From: Planctomycetota bacterium
Lineage (GTDB): Bacteria > Planctomycetota > PLA2
Direction of reading: 5' to 3'
NCBI GenBank assembly: GCA_021776735.1
Contig: JAJFFH010000050.1
Coordinates: forward strand, 1 to 64,000
DNA: 64,000 bases
In this document: piece after piece, positions 15,475 to 24,041 of the stretch
Layout of the letters: each line of letters starts with the position of its first letter
Position numbering within the stretch: position 1 is the first letter of the stretch
Position numbers and translations under genes: made by a program
The notes under the pieces: model-generated
Told to the model about the DNA's origin: nothing
Database searches by the model: none
What the model saw: the letters and a program-made list of their open reading frames with translations, nothing else

Positions 15475-15698
15475 CCTTCTCTTCGGGGGGGCGCGGAGCG
15501 GAGCCGGTTCGCTGGCGGACGCGACCTGTGGAGCGAATGGCGCTCTGGCAGCCCATACCCAGCCCCGGCACAAAAGAGCGGTTTTGACAATCGAGGACCG
15601 ACCCCCCGGACTTGCCTGGAGCACCCATGCTCTTTGTCCCGGTGCGTTCGGGCGGACCCCGCGACCTCGGGGGAGTCAGCCGGTACCTTGGCCCTACG

Positions 15699-16295
15699 GT
15701 GTTTTTGGTACTCGATGGTCCGGATGGAGCTGGCAAGACCACGCTTGCGGCCCGCCTCGCGCGATGGTTGCGCGATCGGGGCCGCACCGTGCTGACGGCG
15801 CGCGAGCCGGGGGCGACCGCGGCGGGCGAGGCGATTCGCGAATTGTTGCTCGATCCGGAGACGGACCTCGCGCCGCGGGCCGAGATGCTGCTGTATCAGG
15901 CGGCGCGCGCGCAGCTTGTCGAAACCGTGCTCCGCCCGGCGCTCGACGCGGGGCAGGCGGTGGTGCTCGATCGGTACTCGTACTCGACCGCGGCCTACCA
16001 GGGCCATGGGCTCGGCCTCGACGTCGAGGAAATCCACCGGGTCTCGGCGGCGGCGACCGGTGGGCTCGAGCCCGACCACGTGTTCATACTGGACTTGGAT
16101 CCCGAGGTGGGCCTCTCACGGGTGGCGGGCGCGCGCGACCGGATCGAGGCGCGGCCGCTGGAGTATCATCGGCGTGTGCGCGCGGGTTTTTTGGCTGAAG
16201 CGAAGCGGCTGGGCGATCGAGCGACCGTGATCGATGCGGGCGCCGAACTCGACCGCGTCTCCGAGGCCTTGATCGGGCGGGCCGCACGCCTGTAG
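15699..16295 (+). CDS. tmk: Thymidylate kinase
   Basis: It phosphorylates dTMP to dTDP with ATP, in the cytoplasm. From the GTG at 15699 the product is 198 residues, close to the family's usual size, and begins F-L-V-L-D-G-P-D-G-A-G-K-T-T, the normal position of the Walker A loop. The dTMP-binding D-R-Y-S-Y-S-T-A-A-Y-Q-G motif is near residue 90. The frame is open upstream, and an ATG at 15627 would add 24 residues with no family counterpart, so the start is uncertain. holB follows after five bases and ricT overlaps holB. tmk-holB-ricT is a classic replication-linked arrangement. Confidence 0.92.
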   Translation: MFLVLDGPDGAGKTTLAARLARWLRDRGRTVLTAREPGATAAGEAIRELLLDPETDLAPRAEMLLYQAARAQLVETVLRPALDAGQAVVLDRYSYSTAAYQGHGLGLDVEEIHRVSAAATGGLEPDHVFILDLDPEVGLSRVAGARDRIEARPLEYHRRVRAGFLAEAKRLGDRATVIDAGAELDRVSEALIGRAARL

Positions 16296-16300
16296 GGACC

Positions 16301-17290
16301 ATGGCAAAAAAGATCACGAAGAAGACGGCCGTCAAGCGGGCGCCCCAGGATCCTGCCCGAAAGCCCCTGAAGCTGGACGAAATCGTCGGCCAGGACGCGG
16401 CGCGGGCGGCACTCCGGCGCGCCATCGCCCAAGGCGGCGGTGCGGGCAGCACGCTCATCCTCGGGCCCGAGGGCATCGGGCGTTTTAAGCTCGCCCTCGC
16501 CGCGGCGCGGGAGATTCTCGACAGCGGGTCCTCGCACGAGCCTGCCACAGTCAGCGACGGGCCTTCCACAGGCAGCAACAGGGCGGGAGCACTTGTCGAT
16601 GGGGGACGCCACCCCGACCTGATGATTCTGGAACCGGATGAGGGCATCGGTGGCGTACGGACGGCGATATCCCTGCTTCAGCGCAAGCCTGCGCTGGCAC
16701 CGAGGCAGGTCCTGATCGTGCGCGACGCGGACCGCATGGCACGCGCCGCGCATGACGCCCTGCTCAAAACCCTCGAGGAGCCGCCGGCCGGCGCGGCGGT
16801 CTTTGTCGTGGCGGCGGACGAGACGCTCCTGCCGGACACGGTCGTCTCGCGCTGCCGCCGGGTGCGCGCGCGGGCACTCGATGTCGCCGAGACGGTGGCG
16901 GTGCTTGAAAAGATCGGGGTACCGACCGTGCTCGCGCGGTTTGCGCCGGGAGCGCCCGGGCAGGTTCTGTACCTGCACGAAACGGGAGGGGCGACGGACG
17001 CCGAACTGCTCGTCACGACCCTGCGCCGCCCACCGCCGGATCCAATCGGCGCGCTCACCCCGCTGACCCGCCGGCGCAAGGGCGAGGACTCCAAGGGGCA
17101 TCGCCGTCGGTTGGCTGCCGTCCTGGGGGCTGCGGCCTCCGAACTGCGGGGCGCGCTGCCCGGCTCGGAAAGCGTCTTGCGTTGCGTCGTGGACGCTCTA
17201 GGATCGTTGTCGGCCAACGCCAATCCTTCGATCGTGCTGGCCGATCTTGCGCTATGGAAACTACGGACCAACCCGCCGACGCACCGCTGA
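16301..17290 (+). CDS. holB: DNA polymerase III clamp-loader subunit delta prime
   Basis: This 329-residue AAA+ protein is the stator of the clamp loader that puts the sliding clamp on DNA. The identifying features are the V-G-Q-D-A-A-R-A-A-L-R-R-A-I start of the AAA+ core (about 29-42), the sensor helix D-A-D-R-M-A-R-A-A-H-D-A-L-L-K-T-L-E-E-P-P near 150-170, and the position after tmk. The P-loop is degenerate (G-P-E-G-I-G-R-F at 55-62, with Arg in place of the catalytic Lys), as expected for the non-hydrolysing delta prime subunit. No zinc-binding cysteines are present. The N-terminal 25 residues are Lys-rich and extra. The last 37 bases overlap ricT. A 12-mer copy lies at 16657-16668. Confidence 0.88.
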   Translation: MAKKITKKTAVKRAPQDPARKPLKLDEIVGQDAARAALRRAIAQGGGAGSTLILGPEGIGRFKLALAAAREILDSGSSHEPATVSDGPSTGSNRAGALVDGGRHPDLMILEPDEGIGGVRTAISLLQRKPALAPRQVLIVRDADRMARAAHDALLKTLEEPPAGAAVFVVAADETLLPDTVVSRCRRVRARALDVAETVAVLEKIGVPTVLARFAPGAPGQVLYLHETGGATDAELLVTTLRRPPPDPIGALTPLTRRRKGEDSKGHRRRLAAVLGAAASELRGALPGSESVLRCVVDALGSLSANANPSIVLADLALWKLRTNPPTHR

Positions 17291-18105
17291 GCGCGGTCCT
17301 GCGCCACGGCTGCCTGAGTTGCGTCACCTCGTGCGATGTCTCCGGCACGCCGGAGGTCAAGCCGGGAGACGCCGTGGTCGCGCGCACGCCGCGCGGCGTC
17401 GAGTACGCGCTGATCCTCACGGATCCGCAGATGCGGGGCGAGAACGAGTCCCGGCCGGCGGTCGAGGTGCTGCGCAAGGCGAACGCGCGTGATCACGAAG
17501 AACAGGCCGAAATCGACGCCGATGAACGGGGCGAGGAGTATCGGTACTGCGCCGAGCGCATCCGCGCGCGCAATCTCCGGATGAAGCTCGTTCGCGTCGA
17601 AAAACTGCTCGGCGGCCGCCGCGTGACGTTCTACTTCATGGCAGAGAGCCGCGTCGATTTCCGTGATCTCGTACAGGATCTGGCGCGGCAGTACCACGCG
17701 CGCATCGAGCTCAAGCAAATCGGCGCGCGCGACGAGGCGAAGGTTCTCGGCGACGTTTCGTACTGCGGCCGCGAGCTCTGCTGCTCGTCGTGGATTCGCG
17801 AGATGAAGCCGGTCTCGATGAAGATGGCCAAGAACCAGAAATCGACGCTCGACCCGAGCAAGATCTCCGGCATGTGCGGCCGCCTCCTGTGCTGCCTGCG
17901 CTACGAGGACGAGGTCTACACCGAGCTGCGCGCTGAACTGCCCAAGCGCGGCAAGCGCGTGGAGGTGCTGGCGTCCGGCCACGTCGGGATGGTCGTGCAC
18001 CAGGAAGTCCTCGCTGGAGAGTGCGTCGTCCTGCTCGACCGTGGGGGCACAACTCGCGTCAAGGGAGCCGACGTGAGGCTCATGGGCGAGTCGAAGGACG
18101 CCTAG
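17254..18105 (+). CDS. ricT: PSP1-domain protein, RicT/YaaT type
   Basis: This 283-residue protein is built around the PSP1 domain. Diagnostic features are a Cys-rich start (H-G-C-L-S-C-V-T-S-C), Y-F-M-A-E-S-R-V-D-F-R-D-L-V in the middle, and two cysteine clusters (Y-C-G-R-E-L-C-C-S-S-W, then M-C-G-R-L-L-C-C-L-R-Y-E). In Bacillus the RicA-RicF-RicT complex binds iron-sulfur clusters and influences RNase Y and phosphorelay events; the Cys clusters here would support cluster binding. Standing directly after holB is the conserved genomic position. The ATG at 17254 lies within holB (37-base overlap) and gives the expected N-terminus. Confidence 0.88.
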   Translation: METTDQPADAPLSAVLRHGCLSCVTSCDVSGTPEVKPGDAVVARTPRGVEYALILTDPQMRGENESRPAVEVLRKANARDHEEQAEIDADERGEEYRYCAERIRARNLRMKLVRVEKLLGGRRVTFYFMAESRVDFRDLVQDLARQYHARIELKQIGARDEAKVLGDVSYCGRELCCSSWIREMKPVSMKMAKNQKSTLDPSKISGMCGRLLCCLRYEDEVYTELRAELPKRGKRVEVLASGHVGMVVHQEVLAGECVVLLDRGGTTRVKGADVRLMGESKDA

Positions 18106-18281
18106 CGCACCGACGAAATCCGCCTGCGGCGCCTTTTCGCCAGCGGGGCGAGCGACCTGTCTGCATACGTGCGCTGCCGGGCCCCGAAACGGCGCCTTTG
18201 ACCGCGAGCGGCTGGGCACGGCGCAGCTCACCGAACGTTCCTCGACATTCGTGAGTCCATCCGGAGATCGATCGGGAGCGT

Positions 18282-18293
18282 ACGGACGGCGAT
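18282..18293 (+). repeat. Copy of the dispersed 12-mer ACGGACGGCGAT
   Basis: An exact copy with the preferred flanks: AGCGT before and GG after. It lies in the spacer downstream of ricT. Confidence 0.8.
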
Positions 18294-18381
18294 GGCCGCT
18301 CGCCCGGCCCGCCGCCACGTCTTGGTGTTGAGTTCTTCTTATCAATAGATGGGTGGCGCGCCCGACCGCGATCGCTTTGTC

Positions 18382-18502
18382 AAAATCACCCTTTTGATCC
18401 CGGCTCGGTATGGGCTTCCAAAAGGTCGTCCACCTACCTGATGGGTCCGCCAGCGAGCCGGGAGGTCCGAAAACCCTGTATCGGTGGGGATTTTCAGGGA
18501 CC
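18382..18502 (+). ncRNA. Candidate structured RNA or cis-regulatory element (copy 1)
   Basis: The first 39 bases (18382-18420) match 47684-47722 at 31 of 39 positions without gaps, sharing GCTCGGTATGG. A second shared block, CCAGCG followed by GGAGGTCC, ends at 18468. A perfect nine-pair stem joins CCCGGCTCG (18399-18407) to CGAGCCGGG (18454-18462). A smaller stem, CCCTG (18474-18478) with CAGGG (18495-18499), follows. The element lies upstream of the Minf_1886 gene on the same strand. The class is unknown to me, and strand and boundaries are inferred. Confidence 0.35.
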
Positions 18503-18595
18503 GCCCGCCCCCTACTAACAAAAAATCGGTTCATCCGAATTCTGTTAGGCGTCAAGTTCCCGGGGCGACGTGCCGTTATTTGACGGTGAGGGTGC

Positions 18596-18994
18596 ATGTC
18601 CTCCGAAAAGACTGAAACAATCCTTCAAATCGTCCGGCACGATCCTCGGTTCGGGCCGCAGGCGTACTACTTCATCTTCGACGCGCTCGATTACACGATC
18701 ACGCGCATGCGCAAGGTGCGGCACGTGACCGGTCGCGAGCTGCTCGAGGGCATCCGCGAGTACGCAACCGAGCACTACGGCTTCTTGGCGCGCACCGTGC
18801 TGGCGGAGTGGGGCATCCACGCGACCGGCGATTTCGGGGAGATCGTGTTCAATCTTGTCGAGGCGGGGCTTTTGTCGCGCACCGAGAACGACACCCGCGC
18901 CGACTTCCGCAACGTCTACGACTTCAACGAGACCTTCGACGCCGAGTTCCGGCGGAGCCTGGAGACCGTCTCGCTCGGCGTCGGCGGCGAGTAG
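18596..18994 (+). CDS. Minf_1886-family protein of unknown function
   Basis: This 132-residue protein is recognisable by the family's string of conserved segments: H-D-P-R-F-G-P-Q-A-Y-Y-F-I-F-D-A-L-D, H-V-T-G-R-E-L-L-E-G-I-R-E-Y-A, L-A-E-W-G-I-H-A-T-G-D-F-G-E-I-V-F-N and the closing D-F-R-N-V-Y-D-F. No biochemical role has been established for the family, which is common in Planctomycetota, Verrucomicrobiota and related groups. The protein is small, soluble and without a signal peptide. It follows a 490-base spacer holding a candidate structured element that might control it. It converges with pgeF, and a 12-mer copy lies in the 32-base gap. Confidence 0.88.
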   Translation: MSSEKTETILQIVRHDPRFGPQAYYFIFDALDYTITRMRKVRHVTGRELLEGIREYATEHYGFLARTVLAEWGIHATGDFGEIVFNLVEAGLLSRTENDTRADFRNVYDFNETFDAEFRRSLETVSLGVGGE

Positions 18995-19003
18995 CCGCCG
19001 AAC

Positions 19004-19015
19004 ATCGCCGTCCGT
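19004..19015 (-). repeat. Copy of the dispersed 12-mer, inverted, between convergent genes
   Basis: An exact inverted copy (ATCGCCGTCCGT) 10 bases past the Minf_1886 stop and 12 bases before the end of pgeF. The flanks AACA before and CTGCTG after match the extended consensus. Confidence 0.8.
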
Positions 19016-19026
19016 CTGCTGCCGTT

Positions 19027-19782
19027 CTACTCGCTCAGCCAGCCTGCGCAGACTGCGTGATGGCCGGCGCCGGTGCCTTCGCGACGAAACGAATGGAGCA
19101 GGTTCGGCTCGTCGTAGGTGCAAAGGCCCGCGACTTCGATCTGCTCGTGGGGAACCCCCGCCTCCAGAAGAAATCGGTGGTTCGCGCCCGCAAGGTCGAA
19201 GTGCAGGCTGCTGCCAATCTTGCAGACGTAGTCCGAAGCCCAACTGCGCAGCTTTAGGAACGCGGCGGGGACATCGGGGCCGACCGGATAGCGGCGCACG
19301 CCAATGGTCGGACCGACGGCGGCGCGGAGGTCTTTCGGATCCGAGCCGAAGCGTGCGCAGGCCTTGACCAGGTTCACGACGATGCCGCGGGCCGAGCCGC
19401 GCCAGCCCGCGTGCGCGACGCCAACGACACGACGCTCCGGATCGGCGACGATGATCAAGGAGCAATCGGCCGCGCGCAGCACGAGCGCGAGGCCCGGGGT
19501 GTCCGTCACGAGACCATCGACATGCGGCAGCGTTGCCTCCGGTTCCGTGACGTGGAGTACGTCGGAGCGGTGCACCTGGCGAGCGGAGGCGATCTTGTCG
19601 GGCGCAAAACCGAGAGCGGCCGTCAGGCGTCGTTGCCCGTCGGCCTCCCGTGCATTCAGGGGCCGGGTCGAGATGGCACAGGTCAGCCCCGAGGCATCGA
19701 GCGCCGGGAACGTCAGGAGCCGCAGCCCCTCCCGGCGCACGGAACGGACGTCGGTTACGTCCTTGTCTCCGCGCGAGATCAC
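19027..19782 (-). CDS. pgeF: Purine nucleoside phosphorylase / peptidoglycan editing factor (YfiH, laccase-domain family)
   Basis: This 251-residue protein carries the family's metal-site motifs: R-Q-V-H-R-S-D-V (H about 69), L-R-A-A-D-C-S-L-I-I (C about 108) and V-A-H-A-G-W-R-G (H about 125). The first His and the Cys-His pair are the expected zinc or copper ligands. Members have been reported both to edit peptidoglycan precursors and to act on purine nucleosides, so both names are in use. The GTG start at 19782 lies three bases after the S41 protease stop, so the two genes are probably one operon. It converges with the Minf_1886 gene. Confidence 0.9.
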   Translation of the reverse strand: MISRGDKDVTDVRSVRREGLRLLTFPALDASGLTCAISTRPLNAREADGQRRLTAALGFAPDKIASARQVHRSDVLHVTEPEATLPHVDGLVTDTPGLALVLRAADCSLIIVADPERRVVGVAHAGWRGSARGIVVNLVKACARFGSDPKDLRAAVGPTIGVRRYPVGPDVPAAFLKLRSWASDYVCKIGSSLHFDLAGANHRFLLEAGVPHEQIEVAGLCTYDEPNLLHSFRREGTGAGHHAVCAGWLSE

Positions 19783-19785
19783 GGG

Positions 19786-22293
19786 CTACTTCTTCGTCTT
19801 GTCGGCGACGGCGTTGTCGGCCTTGTCGGAGCCGTTCAGCACCTTGTATTCCTCGATCGTGTCCGGATCGACCCCGAGTCGGCCGAGGATTTCCTTGACG
19901 CCGCGACGCAGCACGTTGTCGTCCGAGAGGTCGCCGAGGATTTCCTTGCCGATCACATTGCTCACCTCGCGGCGAATCGCGATCCGCAGGGCGCGGCGCA
20001 GTTCCTGGCGTGTCAGGCGAGTGTCGAGCGACTTGTAGAACGCGTCGAACTCGGGATAGCGCTCCGTCTCTCGCGCGTCGAACTCGGCCAGCTTGTGGAA
20101 GAGATCCTTGTGCGTCTTCCAGTGCTTCTTGACGTAGTTCTCGAAGACCTTCTTCTCCTGCAACGCGCGGAGCTCGACGAGGTGGGCCACCGGCATCCGC
20201 TCGCGCTTGATCTCGATGTCGGGCTCGACGCCGCCCTTGTACTCGTACTTGCCGTCGCGGAAGACGCGCTCGCGCGTGAAGTTCTTGCCGCCCGGAAGGT
20301 AGTAGCGGGCAACGGTCAGCTTGAGCGCCGCGCCATAGGTGTACTCCCCGTTGCCGTCCTGGTCCTTGAACTTCTCGGCCGGATTCCAGACGCCGTCGCC
20401 GTTTTCGTCGGTAAACGACTCGCTCGCATCGCGCTTGCCGTTGCCGTTCTTGTCTTCCCAGGGCTCGGCGTCGTCCCATTCACGGTTGACCCGCGCCTTG
20501 TCCTCGAACGGTTCACCCGCGTCCCAGCGCTTGTTGCGGTTCAGGTCCGTGAAACGCTCGCGCCGGTCGATGCGGCCGTTCTTGCGCGCTTCATCGGTAA
20601 ACGTCTCGCCCGGCCAGGTCCGCAGCGGAATCGTGTGTTGAACGGTCCCCTTGCCGAACGTCTCGACGCCGATGACGACGGCATCGACCTGGCCCTGCGC
20701 GCCTCCCTGGCCGGAGCGGGTCGAGTAGTGCTGCAGCACACCCGACAGGAGTTCCGCACCCGAGGCGCTGCGCCCGTTGACGAGCACGGAAATCGGGTAG
20801 TCGTGTTTTTGATCCGGCACGAACGAGTAGTGCTTCTGAGTCGGGTAGACCTTGCCCTTCAAGACGGCCACGAGCGAGCCGGCCCGGAGGAACGGCGTCA
20901 CGGACTGTTTGACCGCGTGCAGCAGACCCCCGGGATTGTTGCGAACGTCGATCACAAGTCCGCGGATTCCCTGGGCCTCCAGCTCCTTCAGGTGCTGCTT
21001 GACCTCCTTGCCGGTCTCGGCCGCGAACTGAGCGATCGAGAGATAGCCGATCTTGCCCGGCAGCAGACGGGAGAAAACGGTCGGCAATACGATCTTGGCG
21101 CGGATGACCGTGATCTCGCGCGGCTCCGGCCAACCCGAACGGTAGATCGACAGCACGACGGACGTGCCCGGCGGTCCCTTGACCTGCTTGATGATCTCGG
21201 TGGTGGAGCGGCCCACGGTCGATTCGCCGTTGACCGCAACGATGTCGTCGCCTCCACGAATGTCGGCGTTCCAGGCCGGGCCGCCAAAGATCGGACGGAG
21301 GATACGCAGATGCCGCGTCACGTTCGTGTCGATGAACGCGCCGATGCCGCCGTAGGACGGATCGACGCCGTCGTTGCCGTGCAGGAACTCCCGGTACTGG
21401 GCCGGCGACATGAACTGCGTGTGGGGGTCGTTGGGAAACAGCGTGAGACCGCGCGCCGCGCGCGTTCGGAGATCGTTGATCGGGAGATCCCGATTGAGCT
21501 CGTACGCCTCGCGGAGGATGCGCCGAACTTCGTCGAGATGCTTCCACGTCGCGCTCGCCATGCGGGCACTCGCGGTGGCCTCCATGCGGGCGGCGCGGCG
21601 CTGGATCGCGTCGTTCAGGTTCAGGTTGCGGTAGAGAGAGCGCGCAAGCCGCCCCCGGTCACCCGGCTGGCGCATCAGCTCGCGCAGCGTGTCCTTGACC
21701 CCGGGCGTCGTGCTGTCGCCGATTTCCGCGAGCGCCAGCGCGCCCATCGCGCGCAGGTCGGGATCCGCCGACTGCAGGATCGAGACGAGTTCTTTCTTCG
21801 CCAGGTTGGCTCGCGGGGTGTCCATCACCCACAGCGCCCGCGCCGCCGCGAGCCGAATGCGTGCCTCATTGGCGTAGAGCAGTTCGACGAGACCGTCTTC
21901 GGCGTCCTCCTCGTCGGTGAGCGCCACGAGCTCGATCGCCGCCGCCCGGTGGACAACCTTGCCGTCCTCGTCGCCCGCCATGTCGAGCAGCCGATCCACG
22001 GCAAGCGTCGGGCTGCCGAGGTCGATCAGCGCCTTGAGTCCGGCCAGCCGGCCCTCCGCCGAGGCGCCCCGCATGGCATTGCGCACCGCGCGCTTGGCCG
22101 TCGGCCCGATCTTGACGATCTCTTCCGCGGCGTTCCAGATCTTCGGGATCGCGGCACCTTTGAGGCCGCCTATCAGCTCCTTGACGCGGATCTCGCGCAG
22201 GGATCCCCCCTCGTCCTCGCCTTCCGAGCGGGCGCCGGGCGCCACGGCCAAAACGGCGAGAATCAGGGCCAGGTGGGGAAGGCGACGGTTCAT
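19786..22293 (-). CDS. Exported S41 C-terminal processing protease with HEAT-like repeats and an EF-hand-like insertion
   Basis: This protein has 835 residues with a signal peptide (about 1-23, L-A-L-I-L-A-V-L-A-V-A-P-G-A-R-S). Residues 40-200 form HEAT-like helical repeats. A PDZ domain follows (G-G-D-D-I-V-A-V-N-G-E-S near 350), then the S41 protease with catalytic Ser in N-G-R-S-A-S-G-A-E (about 508) and Lys in G-K-G-T-V-Q (about 548). Between G-K-G-T-V-Q and the usual A-L-K-L-T-V-A-R-Y-Y strand, an insertion at about 560-655 holds some six tandem 15-residue units of the form F-x-D-x-N-x-N-x-x-x-D-x-x-E. These are EF-hand or thrombospondin-3-like, presumably calcium binding. The ATG at 22293 directly precedes the signal. 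It is in an operon with pgeF and divergent from moaC. Confidence 0.9.
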   Translation of the reverse strand: MNRRLPHLALILAVLAVAPGARSEGEDEGGSLREIRVKELIGGLKGAAIPKIWNAAEEIVKIGPTAKRAVRNAMRGASAEGRLAGLKALIDLGSPTLAVDRLLDMAGDEDGKVVHRAAAIELVALTDEEDAEDGLVELLYANEARIRLAAARALWVMDTPRANLAKKELVSILQSADPDLRAMGALALAEIGDSTTPGVKDTLRELMRQPGDRGRLARSLYRNLNLNDAIQRRAARMEATASARMASATWKHLDEVRRILREAYELNRDLPINDLRTRAARGLTLFPNDPHTQFMSPAQYREFLHGNDGVDPSYGGIGAFIDTNVTRHLRILRPIFGGPAWNADIRGGDDIVAVNGESTVGRSTTEIIKQVKGPPGTSVVLSIYRSGWPEPREITVIRAKIVLPTVFSRLLPGKIGYLSIAQFAAETGKEVKQHLKELEAQGIRGLVIDVRNNPGGLLHAVKQSVTPFLRAGSLVAVLKGKVYPTQKHYSFVPDQKHDYPISVLVNGRSASGAELLSGVLQHYSTRSGQGGAQGQVDAVVIGVETFGKGTVQHTIPLRTWPGETFTDEARKNGRIDRRERFTDLNRNKRWDAGEPFEDKARVNREWDDAEPWEDKNGNGKRDASESFTDENGDGVWNPAEKFKDQDGNGEYTYGAALKLTVARYYLPGGKNFTRERVFRDGKYEYKGGVEPDIEIKRERMPVAHLVELRALQEKKVFENYVKKHWKTHKDLFHKLAEFDARETERYPEFDAFYKSLDTRLTRQELRRALRIAIRREVSNVIGKEILGDLSDDNVLRRGVKEILGRLGVDPDTIEEYKVLNGSDKADNAVADKTKK

Positions 22294-22459
22294 GGGGATG
22301 GGGGTCTCCGGGGGCAGGGGGATGAGGCCCTTACAAGTATACGTTCGGCCTGTCGCTCCCGGCGGCTTGCGCGCTTGCTTGACCACTCGCGTGAGACAAT
22401 CGAATCGACACGCTCGAAGCTGGCCGCTGTTTGAAAAACCCCCTAAGGTGGCGCGGTCC

Positions 22460-22966
22460 ATGACAGAACCCACGCACCTCGACGCCCAAGGCCGCGCACG
22501 CATGGTGGACGTCTCGGCCAAGCCGGAGACGGCCCGGCGCGCGCGGGCGGGCTGCCGTGTTCACCTGAACGCGGCCGCAGCGGCGACCTTGCGCGAGGGC
22601 CGGGCCAAAAAAGGCGATGTCCAGGCAGCGGCGCGGCTGGCCGGTATCCAGGCCGGCAAGCGCACCAGCGAGCTGATTCCGCTGTGCCACCCGCTGCGAA
22701 CCGGCGCGATCGACGTGGATCTTGTCTTCGAGAACGAGGCCACGCTCGTCGTCACGGCCGAGGCGTCCGGCGTGGACCGGACCGGGTTTGAGATGGAGGC
22801 GATGGTGGCCGCGGCCACGGCGGCACTCACGGTCTACGACATGCTCAAGTCGGTCGATCGCGAGATTTTGATCGGGGACCTCCGACTGCTGGCCAAGAGC
22901 GGCGGCAAGAGCGGGGACTGGGTCCGCCCAGAGCCCCGGCGGGAACACAGGCAGGGCGGCGCATGA
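22460..22966 (+). CDS. moaC: Cyclic pyranopterin monophosphate synthase
   Basis: With MoaA, MoaC turns GTP into cyclic pyranopterin monophosphate, the first step of molybdenum-cofactor synthesis. The 168-residue protein shows the family landmarks: V-D-V-S-A-K-P-E-T-x-R-x-A at the start, K-R-T-S-E-L-I-P-L-C-H-P-L near 65-78, and M-E-A-M-V-A-A-A-T-A-A-L-T-V-Y-D-M-L-K near 113-131. The ATG at 22460 is the start expected from the family, although the frame is open upstream. Its last four bases overlap the asd start (ATGA). No other moa gene is in the window, and pairing with asd has no obvious biochemical reason. Confidence 0.95.
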   Translation: MTEPTHLDAQGRARMVDVSAKPETARRARAGCRVHLNAAAAATLREGRAKKGDVQAAARLAGIQAGKRTSELIPLCHPLRTGAIDVDLVFENEATLVVTAEASGVDRTGFEMEAMVAAATAALTVYDMLKSVDREILIGDLRLLAKSGGKSGDWVRPEPRREHRQGGA

Positions 22967-23997
22967 CGCGGGTGGCCTTGGTTGGCGCGACCGGCGTGGT
23001 CGGCGAGGAAATGCTCCGGGTTCTCGAGGAGCGGCGTTTTCCCGTGGACGAGCTCACGCTCTTGGCCTCGCCGCGCTCGGCCGGCCGGCGCCTGCGCGCG
23101 TTCGGAGCCGAACACGAGGTGCGGCCCGCGACACCGGACGCGTTTTCGGGCGTCGATGTGGCGCTGTTCTCCGCGGGGTCCGAAATCGCCCGCGCCCTGG
23201 CCCCCGCAGCCCGGACTGCCGGCGCACTGGTGATCGATAACAGCAGCGCGTTCCGCATGGACACAGCCTGCCCGCTCGTCGTCCCGGAAGTCAATGGCGA
23301 GACCCTCGACGGCCACGCCGGGATCATCGCCAATCCGAACTGTTCGACGATCCTGCTGGTGATGGCTCTCGCGCCGATCGCGCGCGCCGCGGGCCTGCGG
23401 CGTGTGGTCGCCTGCACCTATCAGGCCGTCTCCGGCGCCGGTGCGCGCGCGCTCGAGGAGCTGCGGCTTCAGGAGGACGCCGACGCGGCGGCGAAGACGC
23501 CGCGGGCGACGGTTTTCCCGAAGGTGATCGCGCACAACGTGATCCCGTTCGTGCAAGCGGTGGGCGAAGACGGCTACACGACCGAAGAAAGCAAGGTGCG
23601 CGACGAGACCCGCCGCATTCTCGGCCGACCGGACCTTCCGATTGCGGCGACGTGCGTGCGCGTGCCCGTCTGGCGCGCGCACGCGGAAGCGCTGCACCTC
23701 GAACTGGAGCGACCGCTTACCCCGGTCGAGGCCCGACGCGTTCTCGGCGAGGCCGCGGGCGTCGTGGTGGCCGAGGACGACCTGCCCACGCCGCGCGAAG
23801 TCGCGGGAACCGACGAGGTCCATGTGGGCCGCGTCCGGGAAGACCGCGCGTTCGCGCCGGGGCTGGCCCTGTGGGCCGTCATGGACCAGCTTCGCAAGGG
23901 CGCGGCACTCAACGCCGTGCAGATCGCCGAGTGTGCCATGGGAGTCGGCGCGGAATCGGCGGAGTCCAAAAAAATGGTAGGGGGCCCGGAAGCGTAG
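22963..23997 (+). CDS. asd: Aspartate-semialdehyde dehydrogenase
   Basis: It reduces aspartyl phosphate to aspartate semialdehyde with NADPH, feeding lysine/diaminopimelate, threonine and methionine synthesis. The 344-residue protein starts with the dinucleotide loop V-G-A-T-G-V-V-G-E-E (7-16). The catalytic Cys127 is in N-P-N-C-S-T-I. Other family segments are Y-Q-A-V-S-G-A-G, H-N-V-I-P-F and the substrate-binding R-V-P-V-W-R-A-H-A-E. It begins in the moaC stop (ATGA) and is followed after 44 bases by accB, so moaC-asd-accB-accC may be one transcript. Nothing is missing from the active site. Confidence 0.95.
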   Translation: MTRVALVGATGVVGEEMLRVLEERRFPVDELTLLASPRSAGRRLRAFGAEHEVRPATPDAFSGVDVALFSAGSEIARALAPAARTAGALVIDNSSAFRMDTACPLVVPEVNGETLDGHAGIIANPNCSTILLVMALAPIARAAGLRRVVACTYQAVSGAGARALEELRLQEDADAAAKTPRATVFPKVIAHNVIPFVQAVGEDGYTTEESKVRDETRRILGRPDLPIAATCVRVPVWRAHAEALHLELERPLTPVEARRVLGEAAGVVVAEDDLPTPREVAGTDEVHVGRVREDRAFAPGLALWAVMDQLRKGAALNAVQIAECAMGVGAESAESKKMVGGPEA

Positions 23998-24041
23998 CCC
24001 CGACACGGGGAGATCCTGGGCCTAGCGAGGAAACAGAGATT

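Larger units (their letters stand above)
18106..18595. other. Intergenic region with no protein gene
   Basis: No supported reading frame is present. From left to right it holds a TCCGCCTGCGGC stretch right after the ricT stop (also seen after 7905), the 12-mer repeat at 18282-18293, and a structured, partly conserved element at 18382-18502. The Minf_1886 gene begins at 18596. Confidence 0.7.

Noticed and set aside
15584..15589. TTGACA upstream of tmk as a promoter
   Set aside because: No acceptable -10 element follows at 16-18 bases.
11344..15624. A 1426-codon minus-strand frame
   Set aside because: It is antisense to the TPR/peptidase gene and the DnaA-like gene, has shadow-type composition and resembles no family. 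The plus-strand genes have clear motifs.
19411..22434. A 1007-codon plus-strand frame
   Set aside because: It is antisense to the S41 protease and pgeF, both well supported by motifs.
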